A DNA stretch of 64,000 nucleotides from a virus. Positions 39,909 to 47,662 of the stretch are shown one piece after another; within the stretch, counting starts at the first letter, position 1, and every line of letters starts with the position of its first letter. The stretch lies in IMG/VR virus record IMGVR_UViG_3300025785_001096, positions 62,001-126,000 of that record. The stretch is one strand, 5' to 3'. Position numbers and translations under genes: made by a program. The notes beneath the pieces are model-generated. The model was given only the letters and a program-made list of their open reading frames with translations, was not told the origin of the DNA and ran no database searches.

Positions 39909-39937
39909 TTGCTCAAAGAATGCCAAAATGCTATAAT
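39909..39937 (+). promoter_or_regulatory. Early-type promoter cassette for DNA ligase
   Basis: TTGCTC, 17 nt, TATAAT, spacer end GCCAAAATGC. Confidence 0.85.
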
Positions 39938-39966
39938 AATACATTGTTTAAAATTACGGAGCCAAA

Positions 39967-41277
39967 ATGCTAAAACCCTGGGAAGTTATTCAAGAACTGG
40001 AAATAGACAACAGTCGTTTGGTCAAAGAAGCGATTGTCAAACGTGAAGCTGAAGCTGGCAACACTGATTTCTTTCGCGGTGCCCGTGCCGCATTGGATTC
40101 CATGATTACTTTTGGTATTCGACAAGTTGAAGAAAAGAAGGGTGACGGCCGAGGACTCAATCCCGACAAGTTTTGGGAAACAGCACAGGCTCTAGCCGAA
40201 AGAAAATTGACCGGCAACGACGCTGTCAACGCAGTCAGTTATATGCGTATGAATGCACGAGAGACCGAATGGAACCTGTGGTATCGACGTATTCTTATCA
40301 AAGATCTGCGCTGTGGCGTCAGTGAAAAAACAATCAACAAAATGGTGGAGGCAGTCAATGGAGATTATGTTATACCTGTTTTTAGTTGCCAACTTGCTCA
40401 CGATGGTGCTAACCACGAAAGCAAGGTCTCAGGACGCAAACTCATCGAAGTTAAGCTGGATGGAGTACGTGTTATTACTATCGTCTATCCAAGTGGGAAT
40501 GTTGATCAGTATAGTCGTAATGGCAAGGAACTAGTAAACTTTGAACATATAAAACAGCAAATTGCCAAACACGCAATCTTTTTTCGAGAACCAATGGTGT
40601 TGGATGGCGAAGTGATGTCAAGCAGTTTTCAAGACCTGATGCGTCAAGTGCATCGCAAAACTGATGTGGCTGCATCTGATGCTGTGCTAAATGTGTTTGA
40701 TATTTTGACACTGAAAGAATTTCAAGCCGGCATCAGTGCCAGTTCGCAACAGGATCGCAGTAACGCACTTCGTGTATGGTATGCTCCTATAGCAGATCAT
40801 ATGCCCAACGTCACTATCTTGGGCAACGAACTGGTGGACTTGGACACTGAAGTGGGCCAGGCACGTTTTAGCGAAATCAATGCTCAAGCAATCGCAGGTG
40901 GATACGAAGGTATCATGATCAAAGACCCAACCGCAGTTTATGAATGCAAGCGATCGGTAGCGTGGCTCAAGCAAAAGCCCTTTATTGAAGTTAGTTTAAC
41001 AGTAGTAGGCACCGAAGAAGGTACTGGTAAAAACGCCGGACGTCTTGGTGCATTAATTGTAGAAGGAACAGATGATGGTAAACTTATCAGGACCAATGTG
41101 GGATCCGGACTTACAGATGATAATCGCATTAGCTATTGGGCCAGTCGGCATAACCTTATCGGTAATATTGTGGAAGTACGTGCCGATGCTGTTACGCAAA
41201 ATCAAGACGGTTCATATTCATTGAGATTCCCCCGATTCAAAGGATTCCGCGGTTTTGAACCAGGAGAAAAAATTTGA
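39967..41277 (+). CDS. ATP-dependent DNA ligase (T4 gp30-like)
   Basis: A 436-aa ligase. N-terminal helical domain (~1-130), then the nucleotidyltransferase core with catalytic Lys163 in motif I (EVKLDGVR). Further motifs follow: QYSRNGKEL (III-like), VLDGEVM, GYEGIMIKDP (IV) and AWLKQKP (V), and an OB domain with VGTEEGTGKNAGRLGALI. It seals nicks in DNA using ATP. Size and domain order match T4-like phage ligases rather than bacterial NAD-dependent ones. Driven by its own early-type promoter. Confidence 0.93.
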   Translation: MLKPWEVIQELEIDNSRLVKEAIVKREAEAGNTDFFRGARAALDSMITFGIRQVEEKKGDGRGLNPDKFWETAQALAERKLTGNDAVNAVSYMRMNARETEWNLWYRRILIKDLRCGVSEKTINKMVEAVNGDYVIPVFSCQLAHDGANHESKVSGRKLIEVKLDGVRVITIVYPSGNVDQYSRNGKELVNFEHIKQQIAKHAIFFREPMVLDGEVMSSSFQDLMRQVHRKTDVAASDAVLNVFDILTLKEFQAGISASSQQDRSNALRVWYAPIADHMPNVTILGNELVDLDTEVGQARFSEINAQAIAGGYEGIMIKDPTAVYECKRSVAWLKQKPFIEVSLTVVGTEEGTGKNAGRLGALIVEGTDDGKLIRTNVGSGLTDDNRISYWASRHNLIGNIVEVRADAVTQNQDGSYSLRFPRFKGFRGFEPGEKI

Positions 41278-41663
41278 AAAAAGAACTAGATGAACAGTTG
41301 TGTAAAAAATACCCCAAACTGTTTGCAAATCGCAATGCCGATATGCAGACCACTGCTATGTGTTGGGGTTTTGAATGTGGCGATGGTTGGTTTGATTTGA
41401 TCGACGAACTGTGTTGGAATATACAAAGCTACATTGACAACAACAGCAGACCCGACAGACAAATACCACAGGTTGTGGTAGAACAGGTCAAGGAAAAGTT
41501 TGGCACACTACGTTTTTATTACCAAGGTGGCAACGAATTGATTCACGGTATGACCTGGTTTGCTGAATCAATGTCGGGTCGTATTTGTGAACAATGTGGC
41601 CGGCCTGGAAAAGAACGTGGCGGTGGCTGGATTAGAACTGCCTGCGAGGAACACGCACAATGA
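41274..41663 (+). CDS. Zinc-binding phage-type unknown protein
   Basis: A 129-aa protein with a TTG start overlapping the ligase stop; the AGGAG site spaced for TTG decides this. FGTLRFYY is followed by a C-terminal zinc site CEQCGRPG...C-x-x-H. This layout is a common hypothetical family in phages and prophages. Confidence 0.7.
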   Translation: MKKELDEQLCKKYPKLFANRNADMQTTAMCWGFECGDGWFDLIDELCWNIQSYIDNNSRPDRQIPQVVVEQVKEKFGTLRFYYQGGNELIHGMTWFAESMSGRICEQCGRPGKERGGGWIRTACEEHAQ

Positions 41664-41827
41664 GTCGTTATCACTGGATCAAAACCATTGTGGAAGATGA
41701 CAACGGTGAGCTCTTGCTGGATATCAAAGAAGCCTGCGAAGAGTTGGGATGGCAACCGGGCGATACAATTGAATGGATTGACAACAAAGACGGTACTTGG
41801 ACACTACGGAAAAAGGAAACAAAATGA
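41660..41827 (+). CDS. Small AbrB/MazE-like protein
   Basis: 55 aa. GELLLDIKEACEELGWQPGD followed by W-x-x-N-K-D-G-T-W-T-L resembles the swapped-hairpin AbrB/MazE fold (L-P-x-x-x-L-G-x-x-x-G-D), used in transcription regulators and antitoxins. No toxin partner is next to it. ATGA overlaps on both sides. Confidence 0.55.
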   Translation: MSRYHWIKTIVEDDNGELLLDIKEACEELGWQPGDTIEWIDNKDGTWTLRKKETK

Positions 41828-42132
41828 CATTACATATTACTTACGAAAACGCCACCCTAGAAGATCTAGATCTAGATGATCGCAACCGCGAACTTAGAAA
41901 CTTGCTGAGCAAACACGACTGTGAAGTTACATTCACCAAAGTCAATGGCGAGTTGCGTACCATGCCTTGTACCTTGCGTACCGAAGCAATGCCGGCTCGT
42001 GTGGTCACAGAAGAATACCAAACCACTCGGTTGTACAAGCCAGAAACCTTGAGTGTGTGGTGCTTGGACAAAAGCGAATGGCGAGCTTTCAAAGTGGCCA
42101 ACGTGAAGGAAATCCGTGTCATTGGATCGTGA
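41824..42132 (+). CDS. DUF2693/WYL_2-like protein
   Basis: A 102-aa protein. VNGELRTMPCTLRTEAMP and LSVWCLDKSEWRAFKVANV are the pattern of the DUF2693 / SH3-like family common in T4-like phages (K-x-G-x-x-R-x-M...D-x-x-x-x-x-W-R-x-F). Function unknown. Ribosome site AAAAGGA. Confidence 0.7.
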   Translation: MTLHITYENATLEDLDLDDRNRELRNLLSKHDCEVTFTKVNGELRTMPCTLRTEAMPARVVTEEYQTTRLYKPETLSVWCLDKSEWRAFKVANVKEIRVIGS

Positions 42133-42529
42133 TCTAGTAGAGGACTTGTGGCAGTCCAAGGAGTTCTTGCACAAGATTAAAACTCGCGATGACTATGCTC
42201 AAAATGTCTACGCGGCCTTGTGCAATATGCGTTGGCAACCTGCCGACGTGTTTCCTATACTCAAGGATGAGTATTGGACGTGTAGCTGGCGTAGTGCCGG
42301 TGGTATTGTGGCAGACTTTCGTCGTTCGGTTGCCACAGAAGATTATATGGATTGGTACTGCTCGGGTATAGGCGGCCTAGGTGGTTTTGATTTGGATGAC
42401 GAACACAAATCCCAGGCCGAATTTGTTGCTAAAAAATATGTACCAGAAGGAACTGTAACCGATGAAATACGTGAGGATTTTGCGGCTCTGGGTTGGACTC
42501 CGAGTGAATGGCCTGATGACAAGGATTAA
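42116..42529 (+). CDS. Conserved phage protein, paralogue of 43993-44361
   Basis: A 137-aa protein with GTG start. Blocks YAQNVYAALCNMRWQP, ADVFPIL, W-R-x-A-G-G-I-V-A-D-x-R, DWYCSG and VTDEIREDFAALGW are shared with the gene at 43993. Family of unknown function, acidic. Overlaps the preceding gene by 17 nt. Confidence 0.65.
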   Translation: MSLDRDLVEDLWQSKEFLHKIKTRDDYAQNVYAALCNMRWQPADVFPILKDEYWTCSWRSAGGIVADFRRSVATEDYMDWYCSGIGGLGGFDLDDEHKSQAEFVAKKYVPEGTVTDEIREDFAALGWTPSEWPDDKD

Positions 42530-42533
42530 AAGT

Positions 42534-42770
42534 ATGTTGACACGCGATGTTGAAAAAATGATTATGGGTAGTATCAAAGAGATCTTGAAAGATCGACAGT
42601 ATTTTTATTACTCAACTGTGGGACCGGACTATTGTCATTTGACCGAAGAAGGCAAAGATGCTATAATAGACATAGTCAACATTTTAGGTTCTAGAATGTT
42701 AGTGGCAATTGAAAAAGAAGATATTGAACGCAGTAAACAACTGGTGTTGGACCAACTTAAAGGAAAATGA
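42534..42770 (+). CDS. Unknown small helical protein
   Basis: 78 aa (LTRDVEKMIMGSIKEILKDR, GKDAIIDIVNILGSRM). ATG 42534 with AAGGA upstream; an in-frame ATG at 42516 is possible. No motif. Confidence 0.6.
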   Translation: MLTRDVEKMIMGSIKEILKDRQYFYYSTVGPDYCHLTEEGKDAIIDIVNILGSRMLVAIEKEDIERSKQLVLDQLKGK

Positions 42771-42771
42771 A

Positions 42772-42948
42772 ATGACTTGCAGAGGATATGACCCAAAAGC
42801 AGTAAAGGTATCAAAAAGTGTCAAGCGTTTGGCCGCTACCATTACTGATAACCAGCAACGCAGAGCATTGGTTAAAAGTTACGCTGTGGCTATTGCAGCC
42901 AATGCTCGTGCCGGTGCTCGCAGATCTGGCCCAGGCAAAGACGAATAA
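42772..42948 (+). CDS. Unknown small basic protein
   Basis: 58 aa, strongly basic and Ala-rich (KSVKRLAATITDNQQRRALV, ANARAGARRSG), with ribosome site AAAGGAA. Could bind nucleic acid. TAATG overlap with the next gene. Confidence 0.6.
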   Translation: MTCRGYDPKAVKVSKSVKRLAATITDNQQRRALVKSYAVAIAANARAGARRSGPGKDE

Positions 42949-43559
42949 TGGGTAGAATATTTGAACGTGCTGAACAGTATTTGGATCAACTCGATCCAGG
43001 TGTGTTTGTGGAAATTGGCACCAGCCGCGGTGGTGATGACGGTAGCACACGCAAAATAGCTGTGTGGGCCGAACAGCTAGATACCTATCTAACCACGGTG
43101 GATATGGATCCATTGAATTGTTCCTTTGTTGAGCGTATGCAAACTCCCAGAACCACCATTGTCAACAGCACCGGTGAAGACTATCTAAACAAACGAACAT
43201 TTGCCGAACGTCCCATTAGTTTTTTGTACTTGGACAACTTTGATTGGGATTGGCACCCAGACAATACCGAAGATTTTGTTTTGGAACAACAAAAACGCTA
43301 TGCTAATTTTGGTATTACCATGAACAACGTAAACAGCCAACGTGCCCATTTGGCTCAGGCCATTGCAGCCTTGGGACATATGACTGCTCGCAGTTTAATT
43401 GTGTGTGATGACACTTGGTTCAATCCTTGGCACGGTCATTACAGTGGAAAATCAGGTGCGGTTGTGCCATATCTACTGAATCACGGCTACGAAGTGTTGG
43501 ATACTGAAGAACGACCAGTTTATGGAACTATTTTGGGCAGAGGAATAGTAAAAAAGTAA
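42948..43559 (+). CDS. Class I SAM-dependent methyltransferase-like
   Basis: A 203-aa protein. VFVEIGTSRGGDDGST is a SAM-binding motif I (E-I-G-x-x-x-G), TTVDMDPLN supplies the motif II acidic residue and ISFLYLDNFDWDW a motif IV-like segment, matching Methyltransf_24-type enzymes. Substrate unknown; sugar and small-molecule methylation are typical of the family. Confidence 0.65.
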   Translation: MGRIFERAEQYLDQLDPGVFVEIGTSRGGDDGSTRKIAVWAEQLDTYLTTVDMDPLNCSFVERMQTPRTTIVNSTGEDYLNKRTFAERPISFLYLDNFDWDWHPDNTEDFVLEQQKRYANFGITMNNVNSQRAHLAQAIAALGHMTARSLIVCDDTWFNPWHGHYSGKSGAVVPYLLNHGYEVLDTEERPVYGTILGRGIVKK

Positions 43560-43579
43560 CGGTTTGGTAAAATTAGCTA

Positions 43580-43608
43580 TTGCATTGTACACAAGAATAG
43601 TGCATAAT
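43580..43608 (+). promoter_or_regulatory. Sigma70-type promoter
   Basis: TTGCAT, 17 nt, CATAAT, upstream of the 43655 gene. Confidence 0.65.
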
Positions 43609-43654
43609 ACACAAATGCTGTTACTAACAGCTCTTATTTAAAAGGAAATCTAAA

Positions 43655-43924
43655 ATGTTTGATCTTTCAACAAAACAAGGTAAGTTATTTAACGCATTAG
43701 TTCTCAATGGTGAGACTTTGACTGCTAGCCAAATTAGCAAGCGTTTTGGTATCAAGAATCCAACTGCTACTGTTAGCGACATTCGTTACAGTGGTTTTGC
43801 TATCTACGCTAACAAGCGTAAAGCTGGCAACGGTGTTAAGGTTACTGAATACAAACACGGTAAGGCTTCACGTCGTATCGTTTCAGCTGGTTACAAGGCT
43901 ATCGCAGCTGGTTTAGTAGATTAA
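43655..43924 (+). CDS. Winged-helix-like DNA-binding protein
   Basis: 89 aa. QGKLFNALVLNGETLTASQI, SKRFGIKNPTATVSDIRYSG is a helix-turn-helix with recognition helix, followed by a basic wing (ANKRKAGNGVKVTEYKHGKA). Likely a small transcription factor or DNA-packaging helper. Own promoter, AAAGGAA ribosome site and strong terminator, so high expression is expected. Confidence 0.65.
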   Translation: MFDLSTKQGKLFNALVLNGETLTASQISKRFGIKNPTATVSDIRYSGFAIYANKRKAGNGVKVTEYKHGKASRRIVSAGYKAIAAGLVD

Positions 43925-43946
43925 TAGTCAACTAAACTGATGTGTT

Positions 43947-43974
43947 CAAACCCGCTTCGGCGGGTTTTTTCTTT
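43947..43974 (+). terminator. Rho-independent terminator
   Basis: AAACCCGC-TTCG-GCGGGTTT and a T-run, a very stable UUCG hairpin. Confidence 0.95.
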
Positions 43975-43992
43975 TGCGTCATATATAATTAT

Positions 43993-44361
43993 ATGGGCCG
44001 CAAAGTTTTTAATCTTGAGCGTGATATCCGTAGTACCGATTGGATCATATCCAAAGTACGACACAAAGAAATCTACGCCCAAAATTTGTACGCAGCCTTG
44101 TGCAACAATTCCTACATACCCCAAGACGTTTGGGGAATTCTAACCAACATTACCTGGGACTGTAATTGGCGTTACGCAGCCGATTTGGTAGCCGATCTCA
44201 GACAAGACGACAGTTATATTGACTGGTACTGCTCAGGTACCGGATTCATTGGCACTGATTTCAGTGGATTTGTTGAAGAAAGTTTTGTCACTGACGAAAT
44301 AGAATCGGATATCAAAAGCATCGGCTGGTTGCTAAAAACTCGCAGATTTGTCGAAATCTAA
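43993..44361 (+). CDS. Conserved phage protein, paralogue of 42116-42529
   Basis: A 122-aa protein (YAQNLYAALCNNSYIPQDVW, R-Y-A-A-D-L-V-A-D-L-R, DWYCSGTG, VTDEIESDIKSIGW) sharing all blocks with its paralogue 1.5 kb upstream. It lies 19 nt after a strong terminator, with TATAAT directly before the ATG and no ribosome site, so it may be another leaderless gene. Function unknown. Confidence 0.6.
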   Translation: MGRKVFNLERDIRSTDWIISKVRHKEIYAQNLYAALCNNSYIPQDVWGILTNITWDCNWRYAADLVADLRQDDSYIDWYCSGTGFIGTDFSGFVEESFVTDEIESDIKSIGWLLKTRRFVEI

Positions 44362-44390
44362 TAGACCAAAAATACTCAATATGTTATAAT
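44362..44390 (+). promoter_or_regulatory. Early-type promoter placing the start at an ATG
   Basis: TAGACC, 17 nt, TATAAT. Position +1 (7 nt after the -10 box) is the A of the ATG at 44397. Confidence 0.75.
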
Positions 44391-44396
44391 TACACT

Positions 44397-45230
44397 ATGA
44401 AAATAAATGTAATATCTGACCTCCACCTAGAATTCAGCGACCTTACACTACCCGGCGGTGATGTGTTGATCCTCAGCGGCGACGTTATGGAAGCTCGAAA
44501 ATTCAAACGCAATCAGTACGATCCAATGAACGTACTGTTACCACACGAAGATGCTCACAAGCGTCCAGACCGACACTATCGTTTTATTATCGAAGAGTGC
44601 TCGGCCAAATACCGTGAAGTTATTTACGTTATGGGCAATCACGAGCACTACGGTTTCCAGTTTCAAAAGACCTGGGCACATATCAATAGTCAATTGCCTG
44701 ACAACGTACACCTGTTGGAACGTGAAACCTTGACCATTGATGATGTGACTTTCGTTGGGTGTACTCTATGGACAGATATGAACCGAGAAGATCAACTTAC
44801 TATGTATCATATGCGGTCAATGATGAACGATTACAAACAGATTACCATGTTCAACGAAGCCAAAAACATTTATCACAGACTTACTCCCGAGCGTACTGTG
44901 GAAGAGTTTTATAAGAGCCGCGACTATATCAAGTTGGTTGTAGAAGGCAAACCGGATCAGAAGTTTGTGGTGGTAACACATCATTCGCCTTGCAAGGCCA
45001 GTACCCATCCGCGTTACATTCACGATACCTTGATGAATGGTGCTTACAGCAGTGACTTGTCGGAATTTATTCTAGACCATCCGCAGATTCGGGTGTGGAC
45101 TCACGGCCATACACACGATCCGTTTGACTATCAGGTAGGTGAAACCAGAGTCATCTGCAACCCACGCGGCTACAAAGGCTACGAACAACGTGCTGAAGAT
45201 TTTGATCCCACATACGGATTTGAAATTTAA
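44397..45230 (+). CDS. Calcineurin-like metallophosphoesterase, leaderless
   Basis: A 277-aa phosphoesterase: D-x-H in ISDLHLEF, GDVME, GNHEHYG, THHSP and GHTHDPFDY, all ligands present for a two-metal centre. Phage members of this class include nucleases, nucleotide hydrolases and RNA-end phosphatases. The substrate cannot be told. It differs clearly from the PlcP-like enzyme at 7252. No ribosome site is found between the promoter and the ATG. Confidence 0.8.
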   Translation: MKINVISDLHLEFSDLTLPGGDVLILSGDVMEARKFKRNQYDPMNVLLPHEDAHKRPDRHYRFIIEECSAKYREVIYVMGNHEHYGFQFQKTWAHINSQLPDNVHLLERETLTIDDVTFVGCTLWTDMNREDQLTMYHMRSMMNDYKQITMFNEAKNIYHRLTPERTVEEFYKSRDYIKLVVEGKPDQKFVVVTHHSPCKASTHPRYIHDTLMNGAYSSDLSEFILDHPQIRVWTHGHTHDPFDYQVGETRVICNPRGYKGYEQRAEDFDPTYGFEI

Positions 45231-45244
45231 TTTTACCAAAAGAC

Positions 45245-45273
45245 TAGACAAATCCTTTCTATGCGTATATAAT
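45245..45273 (+). promoter_or_regulatory. Sigma70-type promoter for HNH-like/ahpCD operon
   Basis: TAGACA, 17 nt, TATAAT, with a ~75-nt leader before the next ATG that contains AAAGGATAA. No other promoter is seen before ahpC. Confidence 0.75.
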
Positions 45274-45351
45274 TGATACTAATAGAGCATAAGTAAAAGT
45301 ATATGATTGCTCTAATATAGTAGTCTAACTAAATGCTCTAAAGGATAAGCG

Positions 45352-45708
45352 ATGGCTGGTGTTTTTCAATGTTTGAACTGTGGTAGAGATAACCCTGTGC
45401 GTGGTGCAAATTATTCCAACAAATATTGTAATAATTTTTGTCAACAACAGCACAGGAAAACTCTCTTAGCGGAAAAGCGTATTGCGGAATGGCGGTCAGG
45501 TTGCGGACTATATGTTTGGAAAGAAGTTCCAGACTATATCCAAGACTTCTTGATCCAAGAGCGTGGACACCGGTGCGAAACCTGTGGTATTACAGAATGG
45601 CAAGGCCAACCTGCTCCACTTACTGTAACGCAACGAGACAGTGACACTTATAACAATCAAGAATCAAACTTAGAAGTGACGTGCTATAACTGCAAGTCGC
45701 AAAAATAA
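45352..45708 (+). CDS. HNH-like zinc protein with degenerate catalytic site
   Basis: A 118-aa protein. The N-terminus has an FCS/MYM-like zinc knuckle (C-x-x-C ... KYCNNFCQQQH). The C-terminus has an HNH layout: CETCGITEWQGQPAPL, then NNQESNL and CYNCKSQ. In active HNH enzymes the strand before N-N-x-x-x-N-L carries H-H-I/V-D-G. Here it reads T-V-T-Q-R-D-S-D, with both His replaced, so nuclease activity is doubtful and a DNA-binding or regulatory role likelier. Confidence 0.65.
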   Translation: MAGVFQCLNCGRDNPVRGANYSNKYCNNFCQQQHRKTLLAEKRIAEWRSGCGLYVWKEVPDYIQDFLIQERGHRCETCGITEWQGQPAPLTVTQRDSDTYNNQESNLEVTCYNCKSQK

Positions 45709-45735
45709 TTTCATTTTAACCAAGGAGAATTTCAA

Positions 45736-46275
45736 ATGAAAACAATCGGTGATAAATTAGAACACTTTGTAGTAACAGGTGTCAAGCCAGGACAGCCAGA
45801 AGATGCTTTTTTCAACATTGATGAAACCAGCTTTGAAGGCAAATGGAAAGTGATCGTATTCTACCCTAAGGACTTTACATTTGTATGTCCTACAGAAATT
45901 GTAGCTTACGACAAACTAAATCAAGACTTTGAAGACCGTGATGCAGTATTGCTAACAGGTAGCACAGACAATGAGTTCTGCAAACTAGCCTGGCAAAATG
46001 CACACGCAGATTTGAAGAAAATTACACACAATCAATTTGCTGATACACAGCGTGGTGAGTTGAGCTTGGCAGAACAGTTGGGTGTATTTTATGCTCCAGC
46101 TGGTGCGGCTCTACGTGCTACATTTATTGTAGACCCAAGTAACACAATCCAACACGTTACAGTAAACAACTTGGACGTGGGTCGTAGCCCAGAAGAAACT
46201 CTACGTATTTTAGATGCTCTTCAAACTGGCGAACTATGTGCTTGTAATCGTACAGTGGGTGGGGAGACACTATAA
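45736..46275 (+). CDS. ahpC: Peroxiredoxin AhpC
   Basis: A 179-aa 2-Cys peroxiredoxin reducing H2O2 and organic peroxides. Peroxidatic Cys51 is in FTFVCPTE, and a C-terminal C168-x-C170 (LCACNRTVGG) is the resolving pair of AhpD-coupled AhpC. Length and sequence are close to betaproteobacterial AhpC, including ALRATFIVDPSNTIQHV. Ribosome site AAGGAG. The next gene encodes its electron donor AhpD, so the pair can work without AhpF. Confidence 0.93.
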   Translation: MKTIGDKLEHFVVTGVKPGQPEDAFFNIDETSFEGKWKVIVFYPKDFTFVCPTEIVAYDKLNQDFEDRDAVLLTGSTDNEFCKLAWQNAHADLKKITHNQFADTQRGELSLAEQLGVFYAPAGAALRATFIVDPSNTIQHVTVNNLDVGRSPEETLRILDALQTGELCACNRTVGGETL

Positions 46276-46781
46276 TGAGTTTCATTGAGCAAGTCAAAGG
46301 TGCCTTGCCAGACTACGCAAAGGATGCCAAGTTGAATCTTGATGCGGTACTCCTACGCAGTACATTAGACGCTGATGTGGCTATGGGCTGTGCAGTAGCC
46401 GCACTGGCCGCAACAGGCAATGGTAAACTAGTTAGTTTAATCCTAGCAGATGCTCCAGCATTGGCAGAACCTGCAATGACAGCCGCAAGTATCATGGCAC
46501 AAAACAACGTTTGGTACCCCTACGTTGAAATGGCCGATGACCCAAGCCTATCCGGCTTGCCAGCTCAATTGCGTATGAATGCTATTGCTAGTCACGGCGG
46601 AACAACTAAAAGCAACTTTGAAGCATTTAGTTTGGCTGCAAGCATTGTTGGCAAATGCCACTTTTGCGTAAAAGCACACTACGAAACACTCAAGCAAGAA
46701 GGCTACACAGTAGAAAACTTGCGCGATATCGGTCGTATTGCCGCAGTGATGAATTCAGTAGCCAAAGTTTTGAACAGCTGA
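46275..46781 (+). CDS. ahpD: Alkyl hydroperoxide reductase AhpD
   Basis: A 168-aa AhpD. Catalytic C128-HF-C131 with His135 (KCHFCVKAHYE) matches the E...C-x-x-C...H relay that passes reducing power from dihydrolipoamide (lipoyl proteins) to AhpC. Start overlaps the ahpC stop. This is the complete AhpC/AhpD peroxide-removing couple. It should draw on host pyruvate or oxoglutarate dehydrogenase lipoyl domains. Confidence 0.92.
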   Translation: MSFIEQVKGALPDYAKDAKLNLDAVLLRSTLDADVAMGCAVAALAATGNGKLVSLILADAPALAEPAMTAASIMAQNNVWYPYVEMADDPSLSGLPAQLRMNAIASHGGTTKSNFEAFSLAASIVGKCHFCVKAHYETLKQEGYTVENLRDIGRIAAVMNSVAKVLNS

Positions 46782-46784
46782 TAT

Positions 46785-46833
46785 TTGACATTGGTATAGA
46801 AAGTCCTTATACTAAACCGTATAAGGATTTTTT
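46785..46833 (+). promoter_or_regulatory. Overlapping promoter, terminator hairpin and ribosome site
   Basis: TTGACA (46785), 17 nt, TATACT (46808-46813). TATACT lies in the left arm and loop of a 12-bp hairpin (46801-46830) that ends in TTTTTT just before the ATG at 46834. The right arm contains AAGGA. ahpD transcripts should end or hide the ribosome site, while RNAs starting near 46820 lack the left arm and leave AAGGA free. Confidence 0.75.
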
Positions 46834-47187
46834 ATGGCCCATTTTCCAACAGCAAAACCCACCCACAACTACGCAAACGTGACCATTCCAAATGGTGGCA
46901 ACGTGTTAAGCAGTCACGCAGTCAATACCACCTTGTCGGCTGCCTGGAGCAGTAGCATAAACAGTGGCAAGGTCAAGATATCCGATTCTGATATCGAAAT
47001 TGATGGCCTAAGTCTCAAGAAGACCTTAGAGGCTGTGAGCCAACGCTTGGCCATCATGGTACCCAATCCTGAGCTGGAACGGGAATTTGAAGAACTCCGA
47101 GCCTGTGGTGATCGTTACAGAGAACTTGAACGAGAATTTGCCGAACAACTCAAAATGTGGAATACACTCAAAAGCACTGACAAATAA
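46834..47187 (+). CDS. Conserved small phage protein
   Basis: 117 aa. SDIEIDGLSLKKTLEAVSQR and PELEREFEELRACGDRYREL with a final M-W-x-x-L-K are a pattern common in T4-like phages (helical coiled-coil C-terminus). Function unknown. Its start is controlled by the overlapping promoter-hairpin element. Confidence 0.65.
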   Translation: MAHFPTAKPTHNYANVTIPNGGNVLSSHAVNTTLSAAWSSSINSGKVKISDSDIEIDGLSLKKTLEAVSQRLAIMVPNPELEREFEELRACGDRYRELEREFAEQLKMWNTLKSTDK

Positions 47188-47205
47188 AGGTCAATATGCT
47201 ATAAT
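47177..47205 (+). promoter_or_regulatory. Early-type promoter placing the start at an ATG
   Basis: CTGACA, 17 nt, TATAAT; +1 falls at 47211-47212, on the ATG of the next gene. Confidence 0.7.
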
Positions 47206-47210
47206 AGCAT

Positions 47211-47411
47211 ATGGACTCTAAATCGAATTGCGTAGTACTAAACACAACTAATTTAACCCCAACTCAGATCGATCGAATAATACACTGGTGCAACCGCCAG
47301 TTTGATTCGGACAAATGGAATTTTGTAACAGACTTCCCCAGTTACTATTGGAGATTCTATTTGCCCGATGCACACGCAGAAACACTATTTAGATTGAGGT
47401 GGATGAATTGA
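47211..47411 (+). CDS. Small F-x-L-K/R-W family protein, leaderless
   Basis: 66 aa ending DAHAETLFRLRWMN. One of at least six small proteins between here and 51145 sharing a C-terminal acidic/Ala stretch, F-x-L-[KR]-W. The TTGAGGTGG that encodes L-R-W also supplies GAGGTGG as ribosome site for the next gene. Function unknown. Confidence 0.6.
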   Translation: MDSKSNCVVLNTTNLTPTQIDRIIHWCNRQFDSDKWNFVTDFPSYYWRFYLPDAHAETLFRLRWMN

Positions 47412-47662
47412 CTGTAACTATACGTGTACCTTGGACTGATCCTTACAATCACGGTGATGCCTGGAATGAACTCCTGGCCTGGACTGTGGAAACTTATGGC
47501 TTGCCTGGCGAACGAGTAAGTTTTAGTCCCACTGAACGATGGATGGATTTTACATTCGATGATGAACAGGATGCACTTATGTTTCAGTTAAAGACTGGTG
47601 GGCATCGACGCACCAAACAAGAATATACTGTGGAATTTGTAAACAGAATAATCAATGGGTAG
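47408..47662 (+). CDS. Small F-x-L-K family protein
   Basis: 84 aa from a TTG that overlaps the preceding TGA and has GAGGTGG at ideal distance; a GTG at 47399 is the alternative. WMDFTFDDEQDALMFQLKTG matches the shared C-terminal signature, followed by an extra basic tail. Confidence 0.55.
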   Translation: MTVTIRVPWTDPYNHGDAWNELLAWTVETYGLPGERVSFSPTERWMDFTFDDEQDALMFQLKTGGHRRTKQEYTVEFVNRIING

